Part shown: piece after piece, positions 36,383 through 49,229 of the stretch
Layout of the letters: each line of letters starts with the position of its first letter
Position numbering within the stretch: the stretch's first letter is position 1
Assembly: GCA_001695595.3 (NCBI GenBank)
Contig: MBPM02000030.1
Coordinates: 434,001 to 498,000 of the forward strand
Source: Plasmopara viticola
Lineage: Eukaryota; Oomycota; Peronosporomycetes; Peronosporales; Peronosporaceae
Reading direction: 5' to 3'
Length of the DNA: 64,000 nt
Notes under the pieces: model-generated
What the model was told of the DNA's origin: nothing
What the model saw: only the letters and a program-made list of their open reading frames with translations
Databases searched by the model: none
Program-made: the position numbers and the translations under genes

Positions 36383-37717
36383 ATGAATCGCAGTGTGCGC
36401 CCTGAGAATGTGGAATTTACTGTCAAGGTAGATCTTAGAGGCAATGACTAGGAGTTTTCAAGTCTAAGGTCCTCTTTTCTTTTGACGGCATGCATTAGGC
36501 AGCGGAAGATCTGGTGTTGACTGGAAAAGAACGCTCTATTGTACGTGTGGCGGCGAACAATATGTATTCGTGTCTGATGCAGAAGACGCAGCGGTTTTCG
36601 TCGCTCTTTCGCCACTATAGCAAGCACCACGGCCTGCCACGCGAGTCGCTCGACTTCTTCTTTACGGTACGAAATGGCGTTGCTGTCGTAACAATTAGTG
36701 ACTGTCAGTTGCGTGATTGCTCTTGTAACAATGAGTGACATTTTTAACGAGATTGCTGTCTTACAGAACCGCCTAGATCCCGAGGACTCGCCGGAATCGG
36801 TGCATTTACAGAAAGTGGGGAAAAAAGACATAGATACAGTTTTTGTAAATTTCTGACGCTACTTTTGTAGAATGATATCATTCTAGTCCGACGTCGTGTG
36901 ACGCCCATGACGCTAACGCTCCCAAGTCACAGCGACGAGACGTATTTTGGAACAATGAGAGAGCTGTTTCAGGTAATTTTTGAAGCTATTGCTGGAGCAT
37001 GACTTGTGAGTACTAATGGACATTATATATCGACGATGGTAGAGTGGCGTTGGTAGTGACATAACGCTGGAGGTTGGACCAGAAAGAGAAATTTTGAATG
37101 CGCATCGGCTAATCCTGACGGCAAGATGCGAGATTTTTGAAGCAATGTTTCGCCCTGGAGCCATGAAAGAAAGCTGGGATGGCGTCGTTCGAATCGAAGA
37201 TCACTCGCCTGAGATGGTGTTAAAGATGCTTGAATTTATCTACACGAACCGTGTGCTGGATCTTGCCAAATTGAACTCTAACGTAAGTTGATGATTTGTG
37301 GAAAGTTGCTTGAAAATTTCGATCATTTAATGTCTTTCGTTCTCGCTGCTTTTTTAGCAACTGATTGATTTGTTGACGCTCTCTGAACAATATTTGCTTC
37401 TGCCGCTTAAGCACCTTTGCGAAGTTGCTGCGCAAGATGTCTTATCGGTCGGAAACATTGGTCGATTTCTCTGCGCTGCGGAAAAGTTCAACGCTGCGTA
37501 CCTCAAGGAATATTGCCTTTCTTACTTTATGGATCACACAAGTGAGATCATCGACGATGAAAATTTTCGCGAGGAGATTGAGAGTTATCCTTCCATGGCA
37601 CTGACCATCGTGCGCGCCACGACTCGCAATCCTGGCACTTCATTGGAGCCCGTGCAAAAGCGGAGAAGACTCAACATGCCGTTTGACGAGCCAGAATACT
37701 TGTCCCCAGGCACCTGA
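36383..37717 (+). CDS. Ubiquitin-like (SUMO-type) + BTB/POZ protein
   Basis: Six exons assembled from GT-AG sites, all introns in phase 0: 36383-36427, 36499-36666, 36767-36814, 36871-36972, 37043-37282 and 37358-37717. Introns are 56-100 bp. The product is 320 residues. Residues ~25-95 resemble a SUMO/Rad60-like beta-grasp domain (HHGLPRESLDFFFT, then NRLDPEDSPESV and NDIILVRRR, as in LRFLFEG...DTPESLEMEDGD). Residues ~115-210 are a BTB domain (SDITLEVG, AHRLILTARCEIFEAMF, MLEFIYTNRV). A BACK-like helical part follows, and a basic KRRRLNMP occurs near the C-terminus. BTB proteins usually serve as Cullin-3 substrate adaptors; a linked Ubl is unusual. The first exon and start are the least certain. 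Converges on FIGNL1. Confidence 0.8.
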
Positions 37718-37886
37718 ATGTCGATCAGTGCTGCCTCCTTGGACTCCTTTTATTTACGACAAACAATACATACGAAACATGTTGAGAAATTTTGATTTAA
37801 AAATGGTGAGCTTAAAGTAGAAAAAATAACAAAGGACTGAAAGGTAGAAACAACTTATATGTGAGTAAAGTTTGTGGATTGGAGGG

Positions 37887-40531
37887 TTAAGATGAGTCAT
37901 GATTTTCGAAGGCAAAACTGCCAAACTCCTCATTCCATTCTTTGTAAAATGCAAGGTCTCTTACCGCGACGCTGGAGCGAACCTGCCAATAAAACATTGA
38001 ATCAATAAAATTTGATTGGCAACGATTCCTGAAGAACCTCACCGCTCGCAATGCTTCTTCAAAGTCGTCCAAATTGATCGGACGAACAGAACTGGCATCC
38101 ATCGTGCTTATATCAGCACAATTTCGGATTGGACCCATGGCAGCTTCCGTGCACAGTGCCCGGACATCTGCACCTGAAAATCCTAGAGCACAACAAAGGA
38201 ATGATTGATTTTCTTCAATCTTTGGTAGACACCTGCAGGTGAATCGCAGATTACACACCTTTTGTGGAATCAGCAATAAAATGCTTGTCGTTGTCGGTCA
38301 AGTCATTCTTGTTATCCTTAAGTAGTCGATTTACCAGGTCCAATCTGGCTTCACATGACGGCAAAGGAATATACAGACGCTTAACAAATCGCCGACGTGC
38401 TGCCTCGTCAAGCTCTTGAGGGCGATTCGTCGCGCCTAAGTATCCAAATACAAGTCACATCGTGTACAGAGACAAATTAACTCGCGCAAGAAAACCGCAC
38501 CGACGACGAGGATAATATCCTTCGCTTTTGTGCCAGCACCATCAAGCTGCACTAGAAACTCGGTTTTCATTCGTCGACTCGCCTCATCTTCTTTAGAGCT
38601 GCAACAACCCAGGTATGAGCTGCATTGTTAATCAAACAAGATCCAAGATTGACTTAAAAATGACCTTCGTTGCGTCAAAAGTGAATCGATTTCGTCAATA
38701 AATATCACAGAAGGCTAACATGCGCAAGAAACATTTTGATTAGTAAGACCTTACACATAATCACATACTGCCCATAATACCTGCTTAACGGCGGCAACAG
38801 CAAACAATGTTCGAACGAGCTTTTCTCCTTGGCCAATCTAACATCGGAGAAAAGAATAAAGCATCCATATTCTGAAACACTCGAAAATTGATACAAGAAA
38901 CTATAAAAAACACACCCATTTGCTCGTGAGAGAGCTAGCAGAAATGTTAAAAAAAGTAGCTCCAGATTGGCTCGCAATTGCCTTGCCGATCAATGTTTTG
39001 CCGGTGCCGGGTGGTCCAAACAGCAGCAAGCCTGTACACAAGTTTAGCAAGCCCTTACTCGTGTCTAAAGTACGTAGTATCGAACCTTTTGGCAAAGAGC
39101 GTAGACCAGTGAAAATATCTGGCCGTGCCATCGGCCAAATAACGAGCTCATTCACACATTTCTTTGCGAACTGCAAGCCAGCTATAGCACGCAAGATCGA
39201 TACAAATCGTCATTTGCCATTTTTTTTCGTCATCAATTGCCGTCGTACCAATATCGTCAAATGCTATCGGATCACCATTGTCGATAATTTCCATTTCAAT
39301 CTTTTCAATCAACTCAGGGTCACAGCTTTTCAGGCGTGAGTCAATGTTTTCGTCTTTGTCAGGCAGAGTGCTGAGCTTTTTCCTATTAAAACGTTATAAT
39401 TTTTTCAGGTAAATTGCATAAACAATCGCTAGAAGCACATAGATCCTACGCACCCACAATTCACCCCTTTATCGTTAATGGGTGACACAAACTTCTTGCA
39501 AACTCCAGCCGACCCGGATACGTAGCCATTGTTGCTCGTATCACATCCACCAAGAAGGAGATCTTGGTTTACAGGGTGATAAACACTACGTTTAGGACCT
39601 TGAGTATTTCTACGTTTACCATTTCGACCCTGATGTTGGTCCTCTTCCGTATCTCTAGCCCTTCCTGTTATGCGGTCATGCTTACCATTTAATACACTAC
39701 CACATCAATTACAAAGAGATTGTATAAATTAAGCACAAGTGCGTCACCTGTAGTCGCTCAAAAGCAGTAAGGAAGGTATGGCGTTGCTGGGGAGGATCGA
39801 ACTCAGACTTCCCACCACATAGCTCGGATCCGTCATGTGACATTCTCGACGGTTTACTAAGTAATTCGCTCAGGCCAGGATTCGGCTGCAACGGAGAAGC
39901 TCTTACAGTCGGCATAGCAAAATCCGGGCCGCTACACACGTCGTCGGTAAAGTTGAAACTACGTACTGCGGCCACCTCCATCCTCTTTGGCACAATGTGA
40001 GCAGATTTCGCAGGCTGCAACGGAGCAGGGGGCGCTGGCACATGGTCTCCTCCTTGTGAGCCAATTTTGTCTGCTGCAATGGGCACTTGATAACCTGTTT
40101 CTACCTGCCCAGCACACATTTCATCACTTTGCACCTTTCCCACTGAAGCCGCTAAATCCTTACCTCTTTGAAAAGTTTGGGGAAGCGCCTCTGTACGTCC
40201 TCAACTGTCGCTCCTTCTTGCAAAAGCCGTTGCTTCCATTGATCACGTACTCGACTTCTCCTTCTGGACACTTGAGTATTCTCTTCCAGACGCTCTTGAC
40301 GTCGTAATAAAGCTATATAAATCGACAAGTGAGCTAGCCAGTCATTGATCGAGCAAGGACGCACGCACTGAAAGTTGTCGCGTGGAGACGCTCTAGGACG
40401 TCAGCGCTTTGGCGATTCACGCGCATGGAGCTTAGTGCTCTCAGGATCTCTAATTGTGTCGTCGCATCGTTCGTATCTCCGTGAGTGCACAGCAGCTCAT
40501 ACAAAACGCGTCCGCCATCGTCGTCCGCCAT
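37887..40531 (-). CDS. FIGNL1: Fidgetin-like protein 1, AAA+ ATPase
   Basis: Thirteen exons by splice site, phase and family conservation: 40531-40369, 40312-40164, 40104-39748, 39629-39454, 39382-39249, 39181-39086, 39031-38916, 38837-38781, 38714-38665, 38598-38501, 38435-38259, 38182-38043 and 37982-37887. The product is about 602 residues. It shows [10 protein letters not shown], Walker [26 protein letters not shown], Walker [51 protein letters not shown], and the C-terminal Vps4-like helix [15 protein letters not shown]1 remodels RAD51 filaments in homologous recombination. VGEGEK of the family is IGQGEK here. The junction between exons 3 and 4 (39629) lies in unconserved sequence and is less sure; the 54-bp intron at 39032-39085 is open in frame. 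Confidence 0.9.
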
Positions 40532-40613
40532 GAGGAAATATATTGCAAAAAGTACTATATTAAAGGAATAAATCACGCACGACACTCGTCGTGGGCGACG
40601 TTCGCTAGTCAAA

Positions 40614-42237
40614 TTATTTAGAGCGCAGATTGTACCGCTTAAGCGCAGCAGTGGCAGCAGCGTGGCCAGCAACGGCTCTGTATACTTCTCGGTCCTGAGG
40701 TCGCGTTTTACCCACGTACTCGACTTCATCCTTGACGTCGTCAGCCTCGTGGCCCAGTTTACTCGTCTTGCGAGCCTTTCGAGCAGAAGTTACAGCTTTT
40801 CGGGCTGGTGCCTTGGTGCTATGAAGGGTGATCTTTTTTTTATTAGTAGAAGCTTTTCTTGTCTTGGCGGCCACAGGTGGAGGTCCTGTGTGCTCTTTAT
40901 CATTGCCTTTAACACGCTTGTGCAAGGGACTGTTCAATGTGGACATTTTCGATGCAGCGGTAACCTTGGCGGCCTTCACATCGATTTGGCATACAACAGA
41001 GTTTTAAGTCCTAATGCTGCACCGATGCGATTTTCAACGTACCGCTTTGTTCGTCTTACACGAGCCCCATTCGAAAGGTGTAGTCAAGCCTTTCTTGCCA
41101 CCTAGCTTCAAGAGCTGCTGCTCATAGAATTCGTAGTCTGGCCGATCCTCAAAGCCGCAATCGCGAATATGTTTCAGCATTGTATTCCATTCACGAGGCA
41201 ACGAAGCACATAGCTGATCTACTAAAGTAGCCTTTTTGATTTTTGCTCCTTTAGCATCACTGGACGCTTGCTGCCATGGAAGTTCACCTCGCATCAAGTA
41301 GATGAGTACGTACAGCAGCGACTCAATGTCGTCTCGGCGGCTCGGAGCTGCACATAGCAAGCAGTCAGTAATTTATATATTATACCAGTCAATGCGAGCA
41401 GACGTACTTGCACCATTGTGGCAATTCATGCTTAGAAAGGTTGGCGTTCCCACAATTGTACCTTCCTTAAAATCTTTGTGCTTGCCTGTGGCCGAGACAT
41501 AGCGATCGGAGATGCCAAAGTCGACGCAGTACACTTTGTTCTCCTGATCTGCATCCAGCATAAAATTTTCTGGCTTAACGTCCACGTAAAGAATATTTTT
41601 TACGTGCATTTGCTGCAGCGTTTCCAACTAATTAACAGATGTCAGGTCCTTACGACACAGCAAAAAGAGCGGTTTACAAAATTGACCTTACAATTTCGTA
41701 ACCGAGTCGAGCCGCCGTCTTTGACGAAACAGGGCCTTGCTCTTGGAGCACTGTCTCTAGCGTTCGTCCAAGCCGCTCGATTACAAGAAAGCGGAAGCCC
41801 TGACGATCGCAGACCCGATTATTAACAGTTTATATAGTAGACGATAGCAATTGATACCTTATAATTACCTTATCCTCGCCATAAGCTCCCATGGGGACGT
41901 AAGGAACACCAGTTTGGTCCCTTAGATGATTCTTATAAAGCAAATGCTCAGCATACAGCGCGTCGGCATTGCGCTCAGCCTGTGTCTTCTTCCGCTTTTT
42001 ATTCTTAAGCTTAGCAGCCGGAATTTGAGGGAGTGGCGAAAGCTTCATGACAAATTTGCGATTGACATCACTTTCGAAGGAGCTTACAGACTCAACTGTA
42101 ACATATCATAGCACGCAAAAATTCTTTAAGCGAGCACTATATAAATAAAAGTTCATTCTACCGGCATAAACGTCGCTGCAAGCCCCTGAGCCGATCTTTT
42201 TGCCAAGAATCCACGTCTTCAGCTTAGTCCCTTCCAT
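40614..42237 (-). CDS. VRK/CK1-family Ser/Thr protein kinase
   Basis: Six exons: 42237-42162, 42095-41869, 41799-41692, 41627-41408, 41347-41043 and 40973-40614. Introns are 60-69 bp and the product is about 431 residues. Start MEGTKLKTWIL; glycine loop GKKIGSGACSDVY; the VMK lysine (residue ~45); ERLGRTLETVL; catalytic loop ILYVDVKPENFML with D and N in place; DFG motif VYCVDFGIS; and the CK1-type SRRDDIESLLYVL. This is the vaccinia-related kinase / casein kinase 1 branch. The tail (~residues 310-431) is Lys/Arg-rich with several possible nuclear localisation signals, as in VRKs that act on chromatin. The last acceptor (40974) is GTGAAG, a weaker site. The gene lies 82 bp upstream of the FIGNL1 start on the same strand. 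Confidence 0.85.
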
Positions 42238-44701
42238 CAAAGTGATAAACGATCTAAAAAGTACTTTAGCAGTATGTTTCGCTAATGAAGAAGTCCCTTT
42301 GCGTTAGAAATGCTTTCAAAATGTGCTCCTTACCAGTATTTACACCGGTATCCATACTCGAAGATACAATTTAGTTCCGAAACAAAAAATTTTTAGGACC
42401 AAACATTGTATCAAGTTTAAGCTGCAATCGCTTTTAGAAGATCAAGGGTACTGAACGGTTGTTCTCCGAAACATTTTGCCTCCCAAGCCTCACAAAGTGT
42501 TCCATCCAGCATCTGTTGTACGCGCATTTTGCACTGCTCGGGCTACTTGCTGGCTTCTATGGACCTGAACAGGTGACTCCATTAAAAGCGCTCTCTTCTG
42601 TCAAGCAAGTGATACACGTCATGGTGTTCAAGCGCTACAAGCAAAGTCTAAGCGCGAGGGCTCATGCATTACAAATCCGATGGCAGCGCCTACAGAAGAA
42701 TCTTAGCCGGCGAAGCCACATTTAAAAAAAAAAACAGAACCTCCTCTTATAGATCAAGGAGATATTCATAGCCATTTTTACGGTAGGATCAAGTATGCGT
42801 TGCGTTCGCACACCCTTACGCCATAAGGTGGGCACTTGCTGTGAACCAGCATCACCAGAGTATTATGCATTTTGTGGGCACATACTTTTGTTGTTGAGAT
42901 CAACCTTTCTCCCGAGAACCTTTAAGTGTTGCCAGCGCTCGGGCTTTCTTGCCTGCAAGCAAGAAAGACGTGAGCTTCAAGAGCATATATATAAATTAAA
43001 GAGTCGTCCAGCTCTATCACAAGGGCTCTACTTCTCGAACACTGGATTGATGGATTAGAAAAAATATTCGTCTCGTACTCGACCTCTTAAGAGCAAAGGC
43101 AGCGGTAATGAAATATTCCTGAAGACACGCTTGTTTGTCGAGAATGCCCTGAATAGGCAGCTCTTTTAAAGAGTCTAGATAATTGGTGACTGTGAACCAC
43201 TGACCCGGGACCAGTCTCATTGGACTAAAGTGTTTCCGGCTGAAGCAGCATTTGCTGCTATGGCTGCGACAAAATCGGACACATGATCCGTGTCTGCATC
43301 GAAAGAGGCCGGTGGAGTTAAACCCCGTCTCTCTTAGGAGCTATGAAGACTCGCTGGCAAATGCCGCGCCCTCAGAGTCGAAAATATACTGACTGCCAGC
43401 AAGAGCTTATATCACTATTTGAAGACTTGAGCCCTCATGATGGGTGTGGGGTTGATACACATTTTGAGAACTCGATATTAGCATTAATGGACTGCTGCTT
43501 GTACACGCAAGTGTGCGTCGGAAATTCAAAGACAGTCAGACGCCTACCATTAACCAAATCGGTCGACGGAAATAAAGTCAGCTAATTCTGGCTAATGGTA
43601 AGCATCAAAGCAGCGAAGATAAGTTTCCTTTGGTTCTTTTGGCTAGTAAGATAGTTCAAGACGTTACAAGGTCTGGTTGTTTGATTTAATTATTTCGACA
43701 GTACAAAGTTGTCTCTTGTATTGGACATGCCGTGGCTATAGATGTATTAGCCGCAGTATGGTACAACCTTCGTTACTCACTTGCGGAAGATGCTAAGCTT
43801 CCGTGGTGTGTATTCACCACCATCTATCATGACGACTAAGGTATTCCAAAAGTATCGATGAAAAAAATCGATGCAACTACTCTTTGAAAGCAAATGTGCT
43901 TATCTTGAAAAAAAACGCAAATTTCATATGTGTAAATTTAATAATAATCTCGAAATCTAGATAGCTTCCGCTTCCTCTACTGATCGCCAGCGCTTTTCTG
44001 GCTCTGAGGGCGGCAGCTTCAGTCGGCGACTCTTTAAAGCCTCAATACAGAGCGAACGCCCACCTCGTCGGACCTCTTTCGAAAGCGGTACAGAACATGT
44101 GTTTGTGCTTGATGCAGCCAAAGCAGCAAATTTGTTGTATTCGGCGGCACTTGAGCTTTCTCGGACTGGAGCTAAATTAACGGATCCTCAGACACCTCTA
44201 CTCTGGATTCTTTATCTCGAGACACTGTTTATCCACGGTATTCTGAAAGAATGGTTCAGTCTCTGGCTCTACTCCAATTGAAGAGCAATTTGAACCGCCT
44301 CGTTGTGAGCTGCACTTTCGGAAAAACTCTTCAAAAAAAAAATAGCGGGTGGTCTGCTAATTACACACGCAAGCTCACAAGAATAGCGAGTTAATTCGAG
44401 TCTTTTAAGACTCTAGTACGTCGCAAAAATTTGCATGACGACAAACGATCACAGTTAGCCGAAATAGGTTGACATATGCTCTATAAATGAGCAACGACAC
44501 TATGCCGGCTCCGCTTCTACTGGCTAATAAATTAGTTTTAAGCCTTTCCAAGGTTAAGGATGACCTGGCCGTGAAATTTGATGCTTTTGACAGCACAGAG
44601 GCATTTCTACTTCCAGTGTAAATAAGTGCGACTTGATCTTAGGAACACCGTGACTAGTTACGACGTACTTAAAAGTGATTATTGGTGCAAAGCCATATGT
44701 G
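42238..44701. other. Decayed region with protein-like fragments
   Basis: No intact gene. A C-X2-C-X4-H-X4-C zinc knuckle (CYGCDKIGHMIRVC) is encoded at 43256-43297 (+) inside broken sequence, probably a retroelement gag relic. Plus-strand fragments at 43343-43585 and about 43970-44281 are open but unassigned. Confidence 0.5.
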
Positions 44702-45115
44702 CTAGCCGCCCAATCCCACGTAACAATACTTTAATGTGTCATGACCCAATTGTGTTGTGAGATCAGCTCTCAAATAAGGCCAAAGCAAGTATAGTCCCGA
44801 GATGAGTAAGACGATTACCGAATACACAGCTGTCTCCCGTAAGATAGAGTTGTTGACGTCCTTAAGACCCTCCTTAGCATGTAATTTATCTTCGATAGCA
44901 GCACTAGATGCCACAGACGCTATAATAGTGGGTTTATCTGAGTAAATTAATTTCACAAGGGGGTAGCATTGAGCCGGTAACAAAAATCCGCATGACACAT
45001 TGAATAACATGATACCAACGATGAGCAGCGATAAACAACAACAGCGGAAAGTGTAGCCCCTCTTAAAGACAGCGACAATGCGATACAAAAATTGCTTCTG
45101 GATGTCGGGACTCAT
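44702..45115 (-). CDS. Possible small membrane protein
   Basis: Open frame of 137 codons from the ATG at 45115. Two hydrophobic segments are likely membrane helices: ~residues 24-46 (LSLLIVGIMLFNVSCGFLL) and ~97-116 (VYSVIVLLISGLYLLWPYL). The loop between them is polar. No known domain, and its neighbours are decayed DNA, so it may be a chance frame or a relic. Confidence 0.25.
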   Translation of the reverse strand: MSPDIQKQFLYRIVAVFKRGYTFRCCCLSLLIVGIMLFNVSCGFLLPAQCYPLVKLIYSDKPTIIASVASSAAIEDKLHAKEGLKDVNNSILRETAVYSVIVLLISGLYLLWPYLRADLTTQLGHDTLKYCYVGLGG

Positions 45116-46510
45116 CTCGGGCTATTTAATGAGACGTTATTCACAATAGTGATTGGCAAACTATTGTGCCACGGTACGTGTACTTCAATTGTAACTATTG
45201 CAAGAAGTGTCAGAGCTACTTAACCTCGAAAAATCCGGAGTTACTAAGTTTTAGCTTAATAAAAGTCGGCTTTCAGAAGATGAACCCTCAATCGAACCTG
45301 TGGCTCGAGTACGACCCAAGACCGGAAGTACTTGATTCGATACCCATAGGACTCAAATTAAAGCAGCCGGAGATAGGTCAATAAAGTGAACTAGCAATCA
45401 CACTCGAGAGTGTGACTGCCCTACCGATTTGCGCCCGATTGGGTAATGAAACACTCGGCTGAGCTGAATGCCCCACTAACTGAAAAAGTCCCATAGCGGA
45501 ATGAGGGGTATGGAACATGGTCCCAATACGGGTTGGATAGCTACCAGCATCCCGCGATAGGGACAACTTTAGTCCTAGTGCGTGGGTTCCAGTAGTTTAA
45601 GTCTAAAGATGAAACCTCTTTTGAAAAAAGAAATAATAAACTACTAATGAGACGAAGATGTCCAAAAGGCGGTCATACAAGCAGATTACGTCAATCTTAA
45701 GCTCAGAAATTGTGAGGAATTCCAAAGAATTGTGTTACCAGGCTATGGTCACGGCTCGAGCACAGTGATACCTTCTTCGCTTGTAAGGCAGGAAGGTAGC
45801 TTAATTGGTGTCGCAGTCGTCATCGATTTTTTCTGCTCCAAAACAAAGCGAAAACTGGCGATAAGTTATGCTCATAACAAGGTCTTTAGGGCAGCGCTAT
45901 CTAGGCGAATACCCATTAACAGATATGACAAGTCGCTCAACAACATGTCCTGATACAGTTTGCATAAAGACTGAATTTGGTGATTGGCTCTATTATTTTC
46001 GAATGAGGGGGTCAAACATACTCCTCGTGGAGGCTAGGATGCCTAGGGGATCTTATGAGGGTTTTTAGTGACTCCACAAAGGCCATCAAGCGCACCGGCG
46101 AACTTTATACGTCTAATCACTCGATTTTTTTTTACCATAACGGGCTCTCCCATACATGCTTTGATGAAAAACGTCCAAAGCCACTCCAAAAGAGATCAGT
46201 TGGTACGGAGGCCCATTAAGGCCACCTACGACATGTTTTAAGTCATAAGGATTGAAAATCTCCACGCCATCATCGACAAATGTGTCCTAGCGACGTGACA
46301 CGTTAAAGTCATCAGCTGCTTTATAGCAGCCATGAATATCAAGCAGAGTCGGGAAGTTTGAACACCGACTTGGCTTGGCCTATAATACGTTTCTAGATAG
46401 CATATGGAGATATTTTGAATGTAGTCAGGCATTTTAACAATCGCAGTGCTGGCTGTGTTCTGTGATCAGCAAAACGTCAAAACGGCGTACAAGTTAGCAC
46501 CAGGATGCTT
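45116..46510. other. Non-coding, decayed DNA
   Basis: Only short broken frames. It leads into the gypsy relic, so some of it may be eroded gypsy protease or reverse transcriptase sequence, but I find no diagnostic motif. Confidence 0.5.
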
Positions 46511-46519
46511 TCAATAGCG

Positions 46520-47640
46520 TTAGGAAAAAACTTTGAAGGCTTTATTTGGCCCTGATAGACAAGACAAAGCCGGTTGGCGTCGTTTGTGATACCTTTGGCG
46601 ATATTTTAGGTCGCATATTAGTGCAGTCCGATAAAGACGGACATGGGCGAATCAATTCGCTTAATCTAAGCAGCTTAAATCAAATGGAGCTCGCCTGTGC
46701 CAAAGAGTTGCATGCAATGGAGTACGCACTGGAAAAATTCCGAGTGAATCTTCTGATCTCTGTCGTCAACTTAGACGGTGCAATTAAAGGACGTTAGTAA
46801 ACACGCTGCACTTGTCCCAAAGAATATCAAGATGGATATTCTTCTTTGGAGAATATACCTTCTGCGTCTTTATAGGTTTGTAAATCTGATGTGCTTGTCG
46901 ATCTCCTTACGCGAAGGTCAAGCTACAAGTTGGCTCACATAAGCAGAACTAAGGCCCCTATTGACGAGTCAATTTGTCAGGCATACTAGACAGATGCTTA
47001 TAGAGCCTTTAGTCCAAAATTCTATCGCAGGTGACGATACGAATGTTGATTGGCTACAATCTCAACAGCGATCGCGGAAAAGTAGGCATAGGATCTGCTT
47101 CACTTAGAGAAGATTCGAAAGATTTAGCTTAAGCCGTTGCTCCGATCGACAAAATTTGGAGTACGATATGCATACAAATCTCCTGTTAGCGGTCATTTAA
47201 GCTGAAAGAACCGCTTTTGGTTTTCACAACATATTGGTGGCCGCACATGCATGTATAAGAACCTGTGAGACCTACCAAAGGATCAACACTCGCGTCTCAT
47301 ACGTCGGCTCTTATATGGCCCGTATGGATTCCATAAGCCTCAACTTCGACTTTATGCTATTGAACGCTAATGGCAGCATGGGCATAGTGATGCTCTCAAC
47401 CTCTCAAGCGAGATAGTACAGTTGAAATCTAATAAATCCAGTATTTCTGGGGAACTGGAAAATAATAGATGCAAATCTATACAATATCGAAATACCATGA
47501 CATTCATGGGGCCGAAGCCACTGCATCTTGGAAAGCGTATTAGAGATTCTCGTGCTGATGCTAGCGGCAGATTATTCTTGGGCAGATACTTAAACAGCTT
47601 CATAAAGCCAAACTCCCTAGTCGACAAGCGATGATCATAT
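46520..47640 (+). pseudogene. Ty3/gypsy pol relic (RNase H and integrase)
   Basis: Broken but readable in order. Gypsy RNase H, 46540-46760: KPVGVVCDTFGDILGRILVQ, then ELHAMEYALEKFRVNLL, the family's KELLA(M)xYAL.KFR block. Integrase zinc end near 47260: CIRTCETYQRIN. The start of the catalytic core follows: DSISLNFDFML and GSMGIVML, then IHGAEATAS near 47505. Stops and shifts separate the parts. No LTR was found. Confidence 0.7.
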
Positions 47641-47649
47641 AGAGAGTAC

Positions 47650-49220
47650 CAAACACACAATACAAAATGTGAGCTTTGAAGCGCCACAAATATGGACCGA
47701 CTAGTTAGTTATGACGCAGATTGCACCCGGCAAGCTATACGCAAATTGACTGAGACATTTAAAGCTTCACTATCTTTCTGAAGTACAAATGCATCTAAGA
47801 TAAGTAAGAAAAAAGGCTTGATAAAACTTAAAAGCTCTAATGCAATACTTTTTTCAAAAGAAAAAAGCTAGCTGGCTTCGCAAAACGTCGACTGAATACA
47901 CGCAACAAGAAAAGGAATGCGATTTCATCCGCCCAAGTGTTACAATTTCTTTTTGCATGAACATGGGAAAGAGGCTTAAAAACTTTCATCAAAGTAGCAG
48001 AGAACTGTCAAAACATAAAATTAATGCAAGAGAGTAAACTCATTTTTCCGGATATAAACGAAACATTGTTGATTCGAAAGCTTCACGGTACAGGCAAGGC
48101 ATGGGTCACAGCACACCGTCGACCTTCTCAAGGCGAAATCGATGCACCCAATACTATACGAGGGTAATGTTTTCATCCTTAGAAACCTCAGCTTTGTCTG
48201 CCCACCGCTCAGCCTTGCTAATAGGAAGAGTAAGGGTGGACATTAGGCGGCTGATAGTGCTTCTAATCACCATCGTATTCTTATTAAGGACAAAGGAACG
48301 CGTAAATATTAGGAAGGATGTACGATTTGAGCTGTCAATTGGCCAAAGAGCTCACCACATAGGGACGCGAATTCCTGACACTGCTTGGACAACTCGCGCC
48401 GGAAAGCTACAGGAATTGGTACCGCTGTCAAGCTTATAAATCACGTGATTAAAGGACTTCATTTCTCTTCAAGCGTCTTAAGGTCCGCGGTCACCCAAAG
48501 AGGCTGCTACTCAAACACCAGGGCCGACCCAAAAATAGTCTTGGGCTTGTACATTCAGTCATATCGGATATTTTGCCGAAGGAGCACGACCAAAGTGGGA
48601 CCGCATCCAGCGGCATCCCTGACCACCAAGACCAATGGTATATGGAGGGTCTTGTGAAGTTAGAGGCGCTTCCGTGGCCACCAGGAGATTCCTATATCGT
48701 AGCGCGTGAAGGTATGCCGCTATAAAAGTTTGTAGGAGCCGGTAATGTAGCTCTGGCATGACCGACTGAAGGCCGGTTGCGAGTTAAAATCCGAAGCATT
48801 TATTGATTTTATGTAAACAACCGTCTTTTGGCTGCACGTTTTGGTCATAAGGGATTGACTCAACACTCATGCTCGTAATTTGAGCTCTCAACCCCTGAAT
48901 AAGCATAAGGTCGTAGATATGATTTCTGGGAGGTGGGCTATCTTCGTATCATCAACAAAGAAAGTTGCACTCTATGCCCTCAGACACAATGTATTTAATG
49001 TAAGGCTGTTGGATTTCGGGTTGTAACACCCTATAGGTTCATTAAATCCTAAAATCAAATCTTCAGTTTAGTTGTGGTGGTAACAATGAACCCTTGTCTG
49101 AAGATTTCTTTCAACGCCGAGTTAAAGTTTATAGCGGAGATATATACGCAGCTATAAGCACACGCGTAGCCGCCGCAAGGTTGCACTGAAATGAGAATAT
49201 CTTTCAAACCAAGTTTTGTT
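47650..49220. other. Non-coding, decayed DNA
   Basis: No recognisable gene or repeat boundary. It may include the eroded 3' part of the gypsy relic. Confidence 0.5.
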
Positions 49221-49229
49221 CTTTATCGC

